Source of the DNA: Diphasiastrum complanatum
Taxonomy: Eukaryota > Streptophyta > Lycopodiopsida > Lycopodiales > Lycopodiaceae
Direction of reading: 5' to 3'
NCBI GenBank assembly: GCA_029204225.1
Contig: CM055096.1
Coordinates: 7,051,477 to 7,115,476, forward strand
Length of the DNA stretch: 64,000 bases
In this document: piece by piece, positions 48,021-60,588 of the stretch
Position numbering within the stretch: position 1 is the stretch's first letter
Layout: the number at the start of each line of letters is the position of its first letter
The notes under the pieces: generated by a model
Told to the model about the DNA's origin: nothing
Databases searched by the model: none
The model's input: the letters and a program-made list of their open reading frames with translations, nothing else
Made by a program: the position numbers and the translations under genes

Positions 48021-49376
48021 CATCTTTCCAAAATTTCTAAAAACGATGAGATTGGATCTAGATTTTCAATCAACTCCTATATCTGATCAGGTCTGTAAAA
48101 CTCTATCACTTGACAATAATCAGATTTCTGATTTAGAAAAAAAGAACTCGATCAAGCGATAAATACTTCTAGAAATAAAGATTTCTCATAATCAATATCA
48201 AACTATAATAGAATGTTCCAAAAATTTGATACTGGCTAGATCTGATAGATCAAAACTCAAAAATAGTTCTGGTGAAGGTTTCTAGGCGAAGGTTGTCTCG
48301 GCAAGGGTTCTTTCACTACTATTTTGCATAAAAAATCACTTATTTGGCTGTTCCTGACTAATCTGATAAACTAATCTTTGTACGATTGACAATAGGTATA
48401 TCTGATAAGGATAAGACTAGGGTTAGAACTGGCGAAGGTTCTTGTCTTGCAAACAATGGTTTTCTGTAGTTTGGCAAGAATTAAGATAGACTTTTTGAAT
48501 GATCCAAATAGATCTAACCTTGGTTGAACTCAAAAATGATGAAATACTATATTTAGAATCCCTCGACAAAGTTTAGACGAAGGATCAAGAGTGATATTGT
48601 TATTCTTCCAAAAAAGAGCATTTTTTTGAGAAGATCAATAGAACAATTGACCTTCAGTTAATGTTTGCCCCACTTATTGATTACGAAAAATAGTTTGTTG
48701 GACTGACTCTGACTCTAGCAAAGGTTCCTCTCAAAGAGCTGATATTTTTGCAACAAGGTGTTAAACTTTCTACAAAAGGTTATCAACAACTAGGGAAACA
48801 GTCACTTTAGTCTTCTATTTTTGGAAATAACCTTTGCCGATCTGGCTATAGATAGATCTGGGTCAGATCTAGGTACAATAGAATAGGCGAAGATGGGTTT
48901 TCTATTTTTTATATTTTTAGGAGATTTTTAAGCCATTCTTATGGTTTTTGTTCAGTTTTTGAAAACCTACGCCCTTGAATCTGTAGCATCTTTGCATCAA
49001 GACAATATTGTCTGTAAATCGGCGAAGGTTGGTTGCAAAGGAACAGAAAGTTGTCAAGACTGATGACGATTTTGTCCCTCTTTTCACCAAACTGGTAGAA
49101 ATGAACAATTTTTATTGTTTGCTTTGATTTTTTCAGATCCAAATAGATCTTAAGAATGGTGATTTGTCTAGCTTTCCTGCTCAACAATCAAATTAGATTT
49201 CAAGCAAAAAAATCCTCATAAATCAGGCAAAAACTCTCCCAATTAATCCTAAAATACAATTTTAACCCTATTATGCCAAAACAAGATGCCTAAATGCAAG
49301 CTAACATCCATTCATCAATCAAATACATGCTGTAAAATGAAAAATTGGTGTAGCTCCCTAGAAACGACACCAAAAT
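48021..49376 (-). mobile_element. Gypsy G leader with repeated 'ggcgaaggtt' motifs and PBS
   Basis: The PBS at about 49372-49348 on the minus strand reads TGGTGTCGTTTCTAGGGA, a variant of the tRNA-Asp-like Gypsy site. The leader contains scattered plus-strand copies of 'ggcgaaggtt' or close forms near 48288, 48430, 48555, 48715, 48890 and 49020. No sense open frame of note. Confidence 0.65.
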
Positions 49377-49911
<535 letters not shown>

Positions 49912-50689
49912 TACAATAATTTGAAATTACCACTATATGTAGTGGACTTTAGGGCTTTGGCCTCAAATCCTATTGGCCAATCTCTACCATAAGTATCTGA
50001 AATTTAAAAAGTGGAGGGAACCCATTCAAGAAATGGAAGCAACCAATTTGAAATTTGGAGGGAATCCTTTTTATTCACTAACTTGACTATTAGGTCTTGC
50101 GACAGTAAATGTCCCGCAAAAAGGCCTAAAAGTCCTATTATTAACTTTTAACTAATCAATTATCTATGTGATTATGGGGTTGGACTTACACACGTTGGGT
50201 GCCAAATCCCTCTCACTTATTAACTATGGTTAGGATTGCCTTGATATCCACAAACCCTGCAACAAACTCAAAGGAAGCATGGTTATCATAGACTCCTAAC
50301 TGTATCGTTGTCTTTATGGTTGTCTCAGAAGCCTACAAAGATATTCCTCTGATTGTTCTAAAAAATAGTCTGAATCTACAGTTAGAGCTGATAAATAATT
50401 TCCTTAACGCATGTACCACCCCCAATACTATTAAGGCGTTAATGCACAACTCTAAATAGTAGAAGTTCATCAATGATTAAAAAAATTGTTTTGTAACTCT
50501 TTTTTTTAAAAAAAGCAAAGTGCATTGTCCATATCAAGTATTGTATTTTCTATTTCTGTTCATTATGATCCATGACTTGAGCAGATGTATAATCGATTCT
50601 GAAGTATGAGTTTGCTTTCAGTTCTACAATTTTCTAAATATCATTTTAAGCAACTCAAAATAGATAGATGCGTTGAACCATTATATCAA
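49912..50689. other. No gene recognised
   Basis: AT-rich sequence upstream of the Gypsy G LTR, containing a T/A palindromic run near 50498-50515. It may be the host site of G or more of the adjacent Copia element. Confidence 0.3.
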
Positions 50690-50990
50690 ATAACAATATA
50701 CACTCACAATCCAAAAGATCAATCCAAGTGTATCTAGAGTAATCGTCAATAAAGATACATACATTAATGCACCTCCATTGGATACTTGTGAAAAAGAGTG
50801 CACATCACTATGAATGAGATCTAATGACTTAGAAGATCTAGTAGAAGATTTTGAAAATGGTTGCTTGTGAGCCTTTGAGAGGCTACAAGCCTCACAACTC
50901 TTTCCACACTTTGAAAATGCTTTTGGAAGGCCGAGTTCAAGCTTGTTGTCCCTTATGTTAGCCCCAACATAGGAATTATTGTGGCATGTG
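50690..50990 (-). pseudogene. Copia K pre-integrase and integrase start
   Basis: Minus-strand frame: a degraded zinc-finger start (VGANIRD), then CGKSCEACSLSKAHKQPFSK and SLDLIHSDVHSF with the first catalytic Asp, and GGALMYVSLL, after which it drifts. It is cut near 50990 by the Gypsy J LTR. Confidence 0.85.
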
Positions 50991-50993
50991 TTT

Positions 50994-51710
50994 TGTAAGC
51001 CCACAAGTAATTCGGATTAGGAAAACCTTATGCTTAACTATTACAAACAATCATTTGTAATGGTTCAACTTAGGAAGTCTAAGTTTAAGATTTAATTCCT
51101 AATTTAAATTAATTCCTAAGTTCAAGTTAAGTTTAATTCTAAGCTAGTGCAAGTGCACAAGTTAATTAGCGGTAGTTTGGACTTAGTCTCATAAGCATGC
51201 TTAAGCTTAGGCCCACCACTCTTTCCATATATGGAAGTGGATTTGGGCCTCCAACAATACTTGTATTAGCTTGTGATAATAAAGACACCTTTGGATATCT
51301 TATGCATGCTACTCGTGTTCCCATTGGAATACCTTGTGGTAGGTGCTCGAGCCCCACTAGGCTTTTTCCATTGCTTGATTGTTGTGAATGTTATTATGGG
51401 ATTATCTTTCTCGCACATTATTTCCATTCCCTTGTGGAGTTAATTGGGTTGTCTAGTATTGTTACTTGTTAGACACTAGTTGGGAGATCGCCATAGTGTT
51501 GCTTAATCTATTCTAATCAGAGTGCTCTTCTAGTAGGGAGACCGCCTTAGAAGAACCCTAAACAAGCAATCAAGACCATGACTAGAGTGGATCTTACTCG
51601 TACTCACCCTACACAATGCACTTTAAGATCAATCTAATTCTATTAGTTGGGGGACAGCCATAATAGAATACAGAAGACATCTAAAAGTGCAACATTGGTG
51701 CCGTTGGCTC
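50994..51710 (+). repeat. Gypsy J 5' LTR and primer binding site
   Basis: TTGGTGCCGTTGGCTC at 51695-51710 is a near match to the Gypsy PBS TTGGCGCCGTTGCC and follows the LTR end AAAAGTGCAACA (51694). The LTR start is taken as TGTAAGCCC at 50994, where the Copia K match ends; that edge is approximate. Confidence 0.65.
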
Positions 51711-52194
51711 TCATTTCATTACTTCTATTGCTTATTTTTTCCATACCTTTCCCTTAGTTTTCTTGCTTCTTCTCTCATTCATCTTGTTTCAATGCCTTCA
51801 GGCCATAAACTACAACGATTACCAGTCCATTCAACCTGATTCAGGGCATTGTAATAAACAAGAAAATATCCTATAAATGCCCAAATGAGCTTGGTAACAG
51901 GCAGAATGGTTCTGTAAACAAGAAGTAAGAGAAAGAAATAGCCAACTGATTCTCTAGAGCAGGGAATCAGTGAACATTTGGCCCCGTTGCTGCTTGAAAT
52001 CAACCACAAATTCATCCCAAACTTGCTGCAATAGCTAGAAAACATCTTCCAACCAACCACAAATGCACTCCTCCTCCATTCTGATCAAAACAGACCATTC
52101 ATCTCAGCCTTCATCCCTGCACAACCCTCCTTCACCTCCATCGCTCCCTCATTGACAAGCTCATTTCATCTCCTTTGCTTCCCTTCGCACTCCA

Positions 52195-52640
52195 TCTCAA
52201 TCGAGCCCCTTCTCTGTCATCTCAATCGAGCCCCTCCGTTAACATCTCAGCCAATTGCCTTTTCTCCCATCTTAGCTAAGCCCCTCCGTTAACATCTCAG
52301 CCGAGCCCCTTCTCTTCCATTTCAACTGAGCCCCTCCATTAACATCTCAGCTAAGCCCCTCCGTTAACATCTCGACTGATGACTTTCTTTAAATCTCGAC
52401 CGACGATTTTTTTTTCAGATCTCGACCGAAGGTTTTTTGGTCACGATCTCGACCGAAGGTTTTGGTCTCTCGACCGAAGGTTCTGGTCACGATCTCGACC
52501 GAAGGTTCTGGTAACGATTTTGACCAAAGGTTCTAGTAACCATCTTGACCAAAGGTTCTGGCAACCATCTCGACCGACATTTTTTGAAGACCATCCGACT
52601 AGATCCACGTCAATTCACATAATTTTTGACCGGACCTCTG
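52195..52640. repeat. Minisatellite array of 'ctcgaccgaaggttctgg' and 'catctcagccgagcccctccgttaa' units
   Basis: Positions 52195-52378 hold about seven units of 25-33 bases around 'catctcarcYgagcccctYcgttaa'. Positions 52385-52600 hold about eight units of 20-25 bases around 'gatctcgaccgaaggttctggtca'. Both share the core 'atctcgaccga', which suggests one array that changed unit. It lies in the presumed leader of Gypsy J. The 100-codon frame across it (LDRRFWS repeats) is probably not a gene. Confidence 0.8.
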
Positions 52641-52689
52641 ATTCAAATTTCAACCAAACCACCATCTTGACAGAGCTTTAGAGGAAAAT

Positions 52690-53882
52690 TGATATTTTAT
52701 CTCCACTCTTGCATTTCAAATCTATATGTCTTTCCATTTTCTGATGAGATTTCCAAGACCTGGATACAACAAACAAATCTGAGAATCAGGAATATAACAG
52801 AGATTTATTTTATGAGTCTCATGATTCGAAGGATACTAATGGGGATAGTATCTTCTCCTAACATGCATTTCAAGCCATATCTTATAATATCTGCTATCCA
52901 TGATGGTAGATTTAGTGTCACCAACTTTGTCTTGTTTTTGACAAGGGCATATCAAAAATTTTCTCATTACTCTACAAGACCAATGGGATATTGCAATTGT
53001 CAAGGTGAATTATCGATGTTGATGAATGAAAGTTTTGTTGACAAGTGCCATACAGTTCTCACTCTCTGTATCGTTCATTTATTTCCTTGTTCCTCTTCTC
53101 CCTTTTGTGTGATTGATTTTTGCATGAGAAATAGCCATTGTGCATGAGAGTCTTCCGTAGAGTATCTCAAGAACACATCTTCATTCATCTATCCATCTTC
53201 AGATTACCTTGTACAGAGTTTAGGATCTTTGAGCATACAACAACTTTTAGAAATTCACGTCATGTCAGAGTTGATAGAGATATTCATCTTCGAGTCAACT
53301 ACAGCAAGATTAAAACAAATTTACTTAAAATTTGTTCAATCTATGTTCGTGTTTCAACTGCATGTTCCAAACACCGATCCAAACTTGAACATGCAAGTTA
53401 TAGATAACAACATCCCCACCATCAGATTTTTTTTTGGGGGGGAGTGGATTTGCAGGCATTCACTAGGAGCAGTTACATTGCCAGCAACAATATGAGTAGA
53501 TTAACAACCAAGGTCACATAACCAAAGATGATAACGACAAGGCTAAGAAAGCAGATGGGCAATCCAAAGAGACTCAATCAAAAAAAGTACTCCAATCATG
53601 ACGAAGATCCTTCAGAAAGTGGAAGCACAAGCATTGGGAAATCAGTCTCCTTCTTCAACAAGCATCTTGCCATACATCTACATCCATTCTCATGACTATC
53701 ACCCACACCATCTACTGTTGCCACCATTGCCACCACCCTTTCTTCCATTTCTCTGCTTGCCATCATACCACTGTTCATCTGAGAAATCTCTAGTTTTTTC
53801 AAAGCATGATAGTTTTACCGAAGTGGCTAAAAGATCATTGCAAGGGTCTTGCGCAGACCAACTACCACCTACAATGGTTGAT
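52690..53882. other. No gene recognised; possible continuation of Gypsy J
   Basis: Plus-strand frames at 52689-53147, 53138-53407 and 53598-54020 match nothing I recognise; the last overlaps the antisense of C3 RNase H. A T9G7 run lies near 53430. Confidence 0.35.
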
Positions 53883-54576
53883 CAGCCAAAAGGAAGCAAT
53901 GCACAAAATTTGTTGTGTGCATTAATACTGAGTGCTTTCGTGAAAATGTCTGCAACCATGTCCTGCGTTCTGCAGTACGTTAAGCTCACCTCTCTGTCGA
54001 GAACCTTGCCTCTGATGTAGTGATATCTTATCTCAATGTGCTTACTCCTAGAATGAAATCTAGGGTTGGCCGATAAGGCAATAGCACTTTGGTTATCACA
54101 AAACAAAATTGTAGAGCTAAACTGATATAGATTGATGTCTGACATCAAATTTCTCAACCAAAACACTTCCTTAATAGATTGAAAAGCAACAATGTATTCT
54201 GCTTCAGTAGAAAAAAGTGCGATAGAGGTTTGCTTATGACTGTTCCATGAAATAGGATCGTCGTTGAAGAAGAATGTAAATCCAGATGTGGACTTACGAT
54301 TGTCTGCATCTCCTCCCCTGCTTGCATCAGAATAACCACTGAGCTGATGAAGATTATCGTTGTTGACATCTCCATAGTAGATGCACTGGTCCATGTAGCT
54401 CGAATATATCTCATGACTCGAATAAGAGCCTCCCAATGGGTAATGCCAGGATTAGCCATATATTGGCTGAGTGAGCTTACAACAAAAGAGATATCTGGCC
54501 TTGTACAGACCATTTCATACATGAGAGATCCAAGTATCGATTGATATAGATATTCTCTCATCTGCTCCTCTTCCTA
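53883..54576 (-). pseudogene. Copia C3 RNase H
   Basis: Minus strand. RSILGSLMYEMVCTRPDISF is followed by MANPGITHWEALIRVMRYIR, GDADNRKSTSGFTFFF, ALFSTEAEYIVAF, FCDNQSAIALSANP, HIEIRYHYIRG and DMVADIFTKALSINAHNKF. One frameshift lies near 54400. It is the most complete RNase H of the C family here. After CALL it departs from the C4 pol end, so the polypurine tract and 3' LTR are missing. Confidence 0.92.
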
Positions 54577-55600
54577 CTTGGTTTGGAGACATTGGTCCTT
54601 CGACAAATGCATGCCTGGATCCATTGGTGAGTGAGCTAATTTACAATTCATCAAATTGTATTTGTTAAGAACATTGTGAAGATACCTTTGTTGAGTGATG
54701 TAAATCAGTCGATTTGCTCTGTCTCTATGGATTTGAGTTCCAAGACAGAAGTGAGCTTCGCCTAGATCAGTCATGTCAAATTCTGAGAACAACATATGTT
54801 TTGCATCCTTGACCATTTTGGTATTGTTGCTGAAGAGCAACGTATCATCAACGTACAAGGTGATGATAATGAAGGATTGTTGCACTGACCTTGAATAAAC
54901 ATTGCAATCAGCAGTGCTTGGTTTGAATCCTTGTTCAATGAGGAATGTGTTGATCCTCTGAAACCAAGCTCTGGCAGACTATTTCAAGCCGTATAGTGCT
55001 TTTTGGAATTTACAGACATGATTCTTCATACCTTCCAGGACGTATCCTTCGGGCTAGATCATGTGGATATCTTCTTGTATGACTCTGTTCAGATAGGCTC
55101 TTTGTACATCAAGTTGATGTACTTTGAGGTCGGCAACTACAGCATAAGACAAGAGCATTCGAATTGACGAACGTTCGACGACTGGACTAAAAGTCTCACT
55201 GTAGTCGACATTCGGGATCTGGGTGAATCCTCGTGCTACTAGTCTAGCCTTCCTTCGACCAATTGCTTGGCATTATATTTGATCTGAAAGATCCATTTGC
55301 AATCAATAATATTGCAGCCAATAGGAGCTTCGACTAATGAACATGTTTGATTCTTGAACAGAGAGGAATACTCTCTTTCCATGGCTTCTCTTCAAAGATC
55401 AAAGTCTGGTTGGTTGTGGTCGGTTCTTGCATTAAGAGACACAAAGACTCAAGAGTATACCTTATGGGTTGTGTGCACACTCGGCTTGATCTTCTGGGAT
55501 GATCCGACTGACGAACTGCTCTTGGGACTTGTTGCTGGGTAGCAGCACCATCTTCGACTGATTCGTTGTCTCGAAGTGGGTCAACAATAGACACGCCTGA
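54577..55600 (-). pseudogene. Copia C3 reverse transcriptase
   Basis: Minus strand. From about 55600: a Copia RT lead-in, then blocks matching C1 (SETFSPVV-type, LEVHQLDV, EDIHMI.P.GYV, KALYGLK). The frame 54885-54574 has SFIIITLYVDDTLLFSNNTK, with the YVDD site intact. Stops and shifts break the N-terminal half. Confidence 0.88.
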
Positions 55601-57282
55601 GCTAGAACTTGGACTGTCATGTCAATGGCAGGAGATGTAGGTTCTTCTTGAAAAATATACTTGCCTTTGAGGTCGACGAATTGATCCTCGATAAAGACTG
55701 TATCCCGGCTATACAAGATTTGCTGGGTATCAGAATCGTACAGCTTGTAGGTGTTATCAGACAAAGTATATCCGATCAGGATGGTCTTGAGTCCTTGGAA
55801 GTCCAATTTCTTCCTTGTGTCTTTTGGGATCTACGCATAGGCAATGCACCCAAACACTCTTAGGTTCTTCAAAGAAGGCTTAGAGCCTGTCCACACCTCG
55901 TGGGGTGTCTTGTCTGAGAGGGCCTTGGTCAAACATCTGTTCTGGAGGTAAGTTGTAGTGGAGACAACTTCAACCCAAAATCTCTTGGGCAATGATACAC
56001 TTAGCAGATTCGACCAAAGTACGGTTCTTCCTCTCAACTAAGCCATTAGATTGAGGACTGTAAGGAGTGATGAAATGCTGCTCAATGCCTTGGCTTTGAC
56101 AGTACTCCTTAAACTAGATAGAGATGTATTCTCCACCGTTGTCTGACCTTAGGGCCTTGATCGTCCTTCCAGTCTCCTATTCTGCACGCTCGTTGAAGAT
56201 TCTGAAGCAGTTGAAAGCTTCTGATTCCTTCTTTATGAAATACACCATCGTCCTTCTGGAGAATTCGTCAATAAAGGTTATAAAATACTTGGCATCCTTC
56301 AGCGAAGAATTTTTCATTGGGCCCTAAATATCTGAATGTACAACATCTAGCAATCCTCTAGCAATATGCTGATGGCTTGACTTAAATGGTTTCCTAGTCT
56401 GTTTACCAACTAGACAGTCCTGATAGACATGTAACTCAACTTTTTTGCGAGGATAGTCGAGATCAAGAACAATAGATTGTCTAGACACTCATTGTACAGT
56501 AGCATGATTTTAGTCTATAATGCCAAAGTAAACCTTTATTTGTATGAATTACTAAGAGCCTGACTAGAGGCATAAAAGCAATGACTTAATTTATACAAGT
56601 ATCCATGCCTATTTTTGAGTGCTAGGATCTTGCCAGTCCTATCAACTACTTTACACTGATCACATTCGAACTCTACTCTATGTCCTAAATTTGTGATTCT
56701 GTTTACAGAGAGCAGATTCGTAGATAAATTTGGTATATATAGGACTTTAGAGAATAGCTTAGATTGATCATTTGCAAAGCTTAATCTTATAGTGCCTTCA
56801 CCTTTGATAGCTTGTGTGCTATTGTCACCAAGGTGAACGAACTTCTGGGTACTATAAGGTGTATAGGACTCGAAGCAACCAATGAGGCTAGTCATGTGCT
56901 GAGTGGCTCCGGAATCCAGGAACCAAGGACTGTCCCCAGATGCTTCTTGATGGTTGGTCATGAAGGCATCATGATCTGCTTCTTGAATAGGCTACATTTG
57001 CCACTTGATTCGACCGTCCCTTGCTATTGTTCTTCGCCCGAAGTATTCGACAATCTTGAATTTCGTGGTTGTTCTTCTTTGTCTGCGAATTGACTATTCC
57101 TTGTGTTGAGCTGGTTTCTGGTCTGGCTTTGATTGCTTCGTGCCTTTCTTCTTCTTCTGCTTTGTCGTGCTCTTGTTGGTATATAAAGCATGAGAATCAA
57201 CTGAGAAACTTGAGGCTTCGTTCCTTCGCGTGTCTTCCTGCAACAACATAGTAATGACTCTTGAAAGAGGCAATATTAACAC
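55601..57282 (-). pseudogene. Copia C3 gag C-terminus, protease and integrase
   Basis: Minus strand. Gag end at 57282-57094 (LSRVITMLLQEDTRRNEASS). Protease frame 56961-56536 with WFLDSGATQHM, intact at the catalytic DSG. The integrase core is broken between 56530 and 56037, then AEVVSTTTYLQNRC-like and KTPHEVWTGSKPSLKNLRVF at 56037-55831. Gag is joined directly to the middle of the LTR at 57271, so the LTR end, PBS and gag start are deleted. Confidence 0.9.
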
Positions 57283-57932
57283 AAATCAGAATGCAGAACA
57301 AAGAGTTGTATCAGATTAAGTATATCATGTATACATGTTAATAATGCAGTAGAGCACAATACAATAGCGGATGAAACCGCGTGCCCTACGAAGCTTATTT
57401 TGTCTGTAATGAGGAATGAAACCTCTTCTCTTAGTCTCTTCTTCTCTCACTTGATCATCTGATCATCATCATTTTATGAATGGTGTCCAAAATATATTAC
57501 AAGTGTGCAGATGTGAAAGTACAGAGTGAATGTGATGTTTTTTGGAGATCGTGGGTGGCTGCAATCGTTGTCCAATCTGTTAGCGCAACTGCATGGAGTG
57601 AGCATAAAAAGGGTGTGATGTTTGCCAGTGCTGAAGTGAATGTTGGTGATGATGCAAAAAGTGGGTCACTCTTACGAATGGCCTTAGAATAAGATTTACA
57701 AGGTGCCTTAGGTTTTAGGGCACCTTCGGCATTCTGTAGGATAGTGTCCCCTTTTCGCCTGTCACCACAACCTGTGTAAAAAACACAGTGTTCGTGATTC
57801 TTTCGCCTTTTATTCGTCTGTGCGAATTTGCGTGTAAATATGCAGGCTACATGACAATGTTAGTAAATATGCAGCAAGAATGGAGGCAGAGTAAAAATGG
57901 GATTTAGGAGAGTAGGAGGAGTAAATCCAACA
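57271..57932 (-). repeat. Copia C3 5' LTR, first half only
   Basis: Minus strand from TGTTGGATTTACTCC at 57932 to 'aatattg' at 57271, matching the first half of the C2 LTR and the C1 3' LTR blocks. The second half, with the palindrome and C-run, is deleted. Confidence 0.85.
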
Positions 57933-58603
57933 CTTTCTACCCGATTTAATGGTCGATCAAATATGGCTTGGCCGCCCTCACCATAATGTTACGGTGGTTT
58001 CCTCAGGTGCAAAAGTCACTAAAAAGACCATTTCCCAATCTGTCAAATGACATTGCTTAGATAACTCTAACCGGGTGAACTTTCTTAAGTATAAAATACC
58101 ATGTAAAATCAAGGTACTTGCCAAAAATAAAAGAGAAACAATGTATGTACACTTTCAAGTTTAGATATTGACCAAAGAAAAAGAGCCACAAAACAATAAT
58201 AAAACAACCTAATTATAAAGAGCTCAATTTCCTTGTATTTCTTGTCTTATAAGCTCAATTTATAAATGTTATTGGACAATAAATCAAATAACGCTATGAT
58301 ACGTTACATTTGTGTCTCATTTTAGCAACTTCTATTCATCAAGCCCCCCCTCTCTTAATCACCTCACTAACTTTTTAATGCATTGAAAATTTTGGATCTT
58401 TGGACATGTTAACTTTGAATTCCCTGATTATAGCTAAGTAGTCGAGGATAACATTATCAAACTTAGGCACTGATAACATCATAAAGCTTAGGGACTAATA
58501 ACATCACACATTAGTTTCGTTTTCTACAATTTTGAGATTCAATGAATGTTGTACAAAACATATTTAGAACATTAGCCTAGCTAAACACCTCTTATAGAAT
58601 CAT

Positions 58604-58703
58604 CTCCAAAACCTTGTCCAAACAAGCTCTCTATTGTTTCCCAAACAAGCTCTCTCCAAAACCTTGTCCAAACAAGCTCTCTCTTGTTTCCCAAAATTAT
58701 CTT
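58604..58703 (+). repeat. 50-bp tandem duplication
   Basis: 'ctccaaaaccttgtccaaacaagctctct.ttgtttcccaaa' starts at 58604 and again at 58654, nearly identical. Confidence 0.93.
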
Positions 58704-60220
58704 TGGAGACCCATACGACTGCATTCCTAGTTGACACTATATTTAACATCCATTCTCTTTTCCCCCAAGGTCTCCTTTGGAAAAAAGGCAAAAACTTATT
58801 CTCTCAAGAAGTTTTAAAAGTGAGGAGGTCTTATTCATGATTGAGCATAAAAATTGTTGGTCCTTGTGGTACATAGGCTCTTTATCATCAATAAATGGAT
58901 CAACACATGATGACTCTTGACCTTCTTTCTCCTAGGCAAGAAAATTTCCTAGCATTCTTTCTTAACCATATATGCCATAAAAGAAAGCCATGGACAAGGT
59001 CTCAGATCAACCAAATAGCCTCATTCTCGAAGGTAACATTATCAAGAATGATCAAGGAGGTGGTGTAAATATCATAAAAAAGACTTTGTGATGGGGTTTG
59101 TAAACTGTTAGGCCTTGGGCTTTAACTTTGCACTTTGTAGTTAGGAAATCGAGTAGCGATAGGTTGTTGATTTTGTCAATACTAACTCCATGTGGGCAAT
59201 AAACAATTTCTCACATCTTGGGGGTTTTCTCATCTCGGATGGATTATTCTACATATGAGGATGAAAGGTGTAGTGCTTAGACAATGCAGAGCCACTTCCT
59301 CCTCTTTAGTACATCATCAAATCCGACAGATACAAAATGAGAAAGGTTTAGTCTATATATAGAGTATGTAGACTACATTTGAAACTTTCTTGATTGGGGT
59401 TTCACTTGACCACCTTCTAATGTTAGCCATCCATTTACATCTATGGTTTGGACTGAAATACTGATAATTAATCAATATAACTGCATTATATGTTGGCAAA
59501 GCAATGAAATATGATTGGAGGCTTCAACTTGCCCCCTTCCTTGCCAGTTTCACACATGTGAGAGCTACACTTTAGCTTTGGTCAAACATTTGATTTGACC
59601 TCCATGTTGATATTTGCATATTTTTCACACATGTTGCCTTCGACTTTAGAGTACTCAAGCTAGGAACTTATTGTTGGATCATGTTGAAATGTGGGTAGGT
59701 GACATCTTGATTTTTGTCGCTTCCCTTCTCCCAAAAGTTGTTGCTTCCTTCTTTGAGAACCTTTTTTTGGTTCCCCCTAAAAGCCATTGTGATCTTTCTA
59801 TTGCATATTATTCAAACACAACAAGGTTCCCTCTTGTCTTGAGACTGCTTTACTCATCAAGAATACTAGACAATGTTAAATCACTCCATAAAGAGAAAAC
59901 ACCTGTAGTTTGGATGGAGTTTTCCCTTGTCCATTGGTAATTTATTGAATATGACATTTTTCAACTAACTAGCAATTTCTTCTATGCCTCTATAACTTGA
60001 GACTCTATCAAAAAAATCTCTAAATCTTTTCCCCTTAATACATTAAGTGACTACATGATGCTATCAAAAGGAAATTTACACCTTGCAAACACATGTATTT
60101 TGTTTATATTGTTGTCTTGGGGATGACATTGATAACAACATGATTACCCATCAATCCCATCTAATATCACTTGAGTTATTTCAGATACTTTCTAGGGAGA
60201 GAAATGTAGTACAACTATGA

Positions 60221-60525
60221 TGTCTCATCAGTCTCATTGGATGAATGAACAAAATATGGATGAGTGAACAAAATATGTATGTGTGGCAAAGTATTATTGC
60301 TACAAGTAGTTGTTGACCTCAGACAATATTTTAGATTCCAATTTGTTGAGCTTCAATGTAAATTTGTGGTGCATGTCTCATTAGTCTTATTGGATGAATG
60401 AACAAGATATGGATGAGTGAACACCATATGTATGTGTGGTAGATTATTATTGCTACATGTAGTTGTTGACCTCGGACATTATTTCAGATTCCAATTTGTT
60501 AAGCTTCAATGTTATTTTGGGGTGC
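60221..60525 (+). repeat. 153-bp tandem duplication
   Basis: Unit 1 is 60221-60373 and unit 2 is 60374-60525, from 'tgtctcat.agtct.attggatgaatgaaca' to 'gcttcaatgt.a.tttg.ggtgca'. A third start ('tgtctga') follows at 60526. Confidence 0.92.
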
Positions 60526-60534
60526 ATGTCTGAG

Positions 60535-60536
<2 letters not shown>

Positions 60537-60587
<51 letters not shown>

Positions 60588-60588
60588 G
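60537..60588. repeat. (TA)n followed by poly(T)
   Basis: TA run at about 60537-60572, then T run to 60588, directly after the 153-bp duplication. Confidence 0.95.

Noticed and set aside
52379-52681. Repeat protein with LDRRFWS units
   Set aside because: Unit lengths vary and are not multiples of three, so the apparent repeat protein is a minisatellite translation.
53598-54020. 140-codon Pro/His-rich frame
   Set aside because: Its second half is antisense to the C3 RNase H, and its first half has no known motif.
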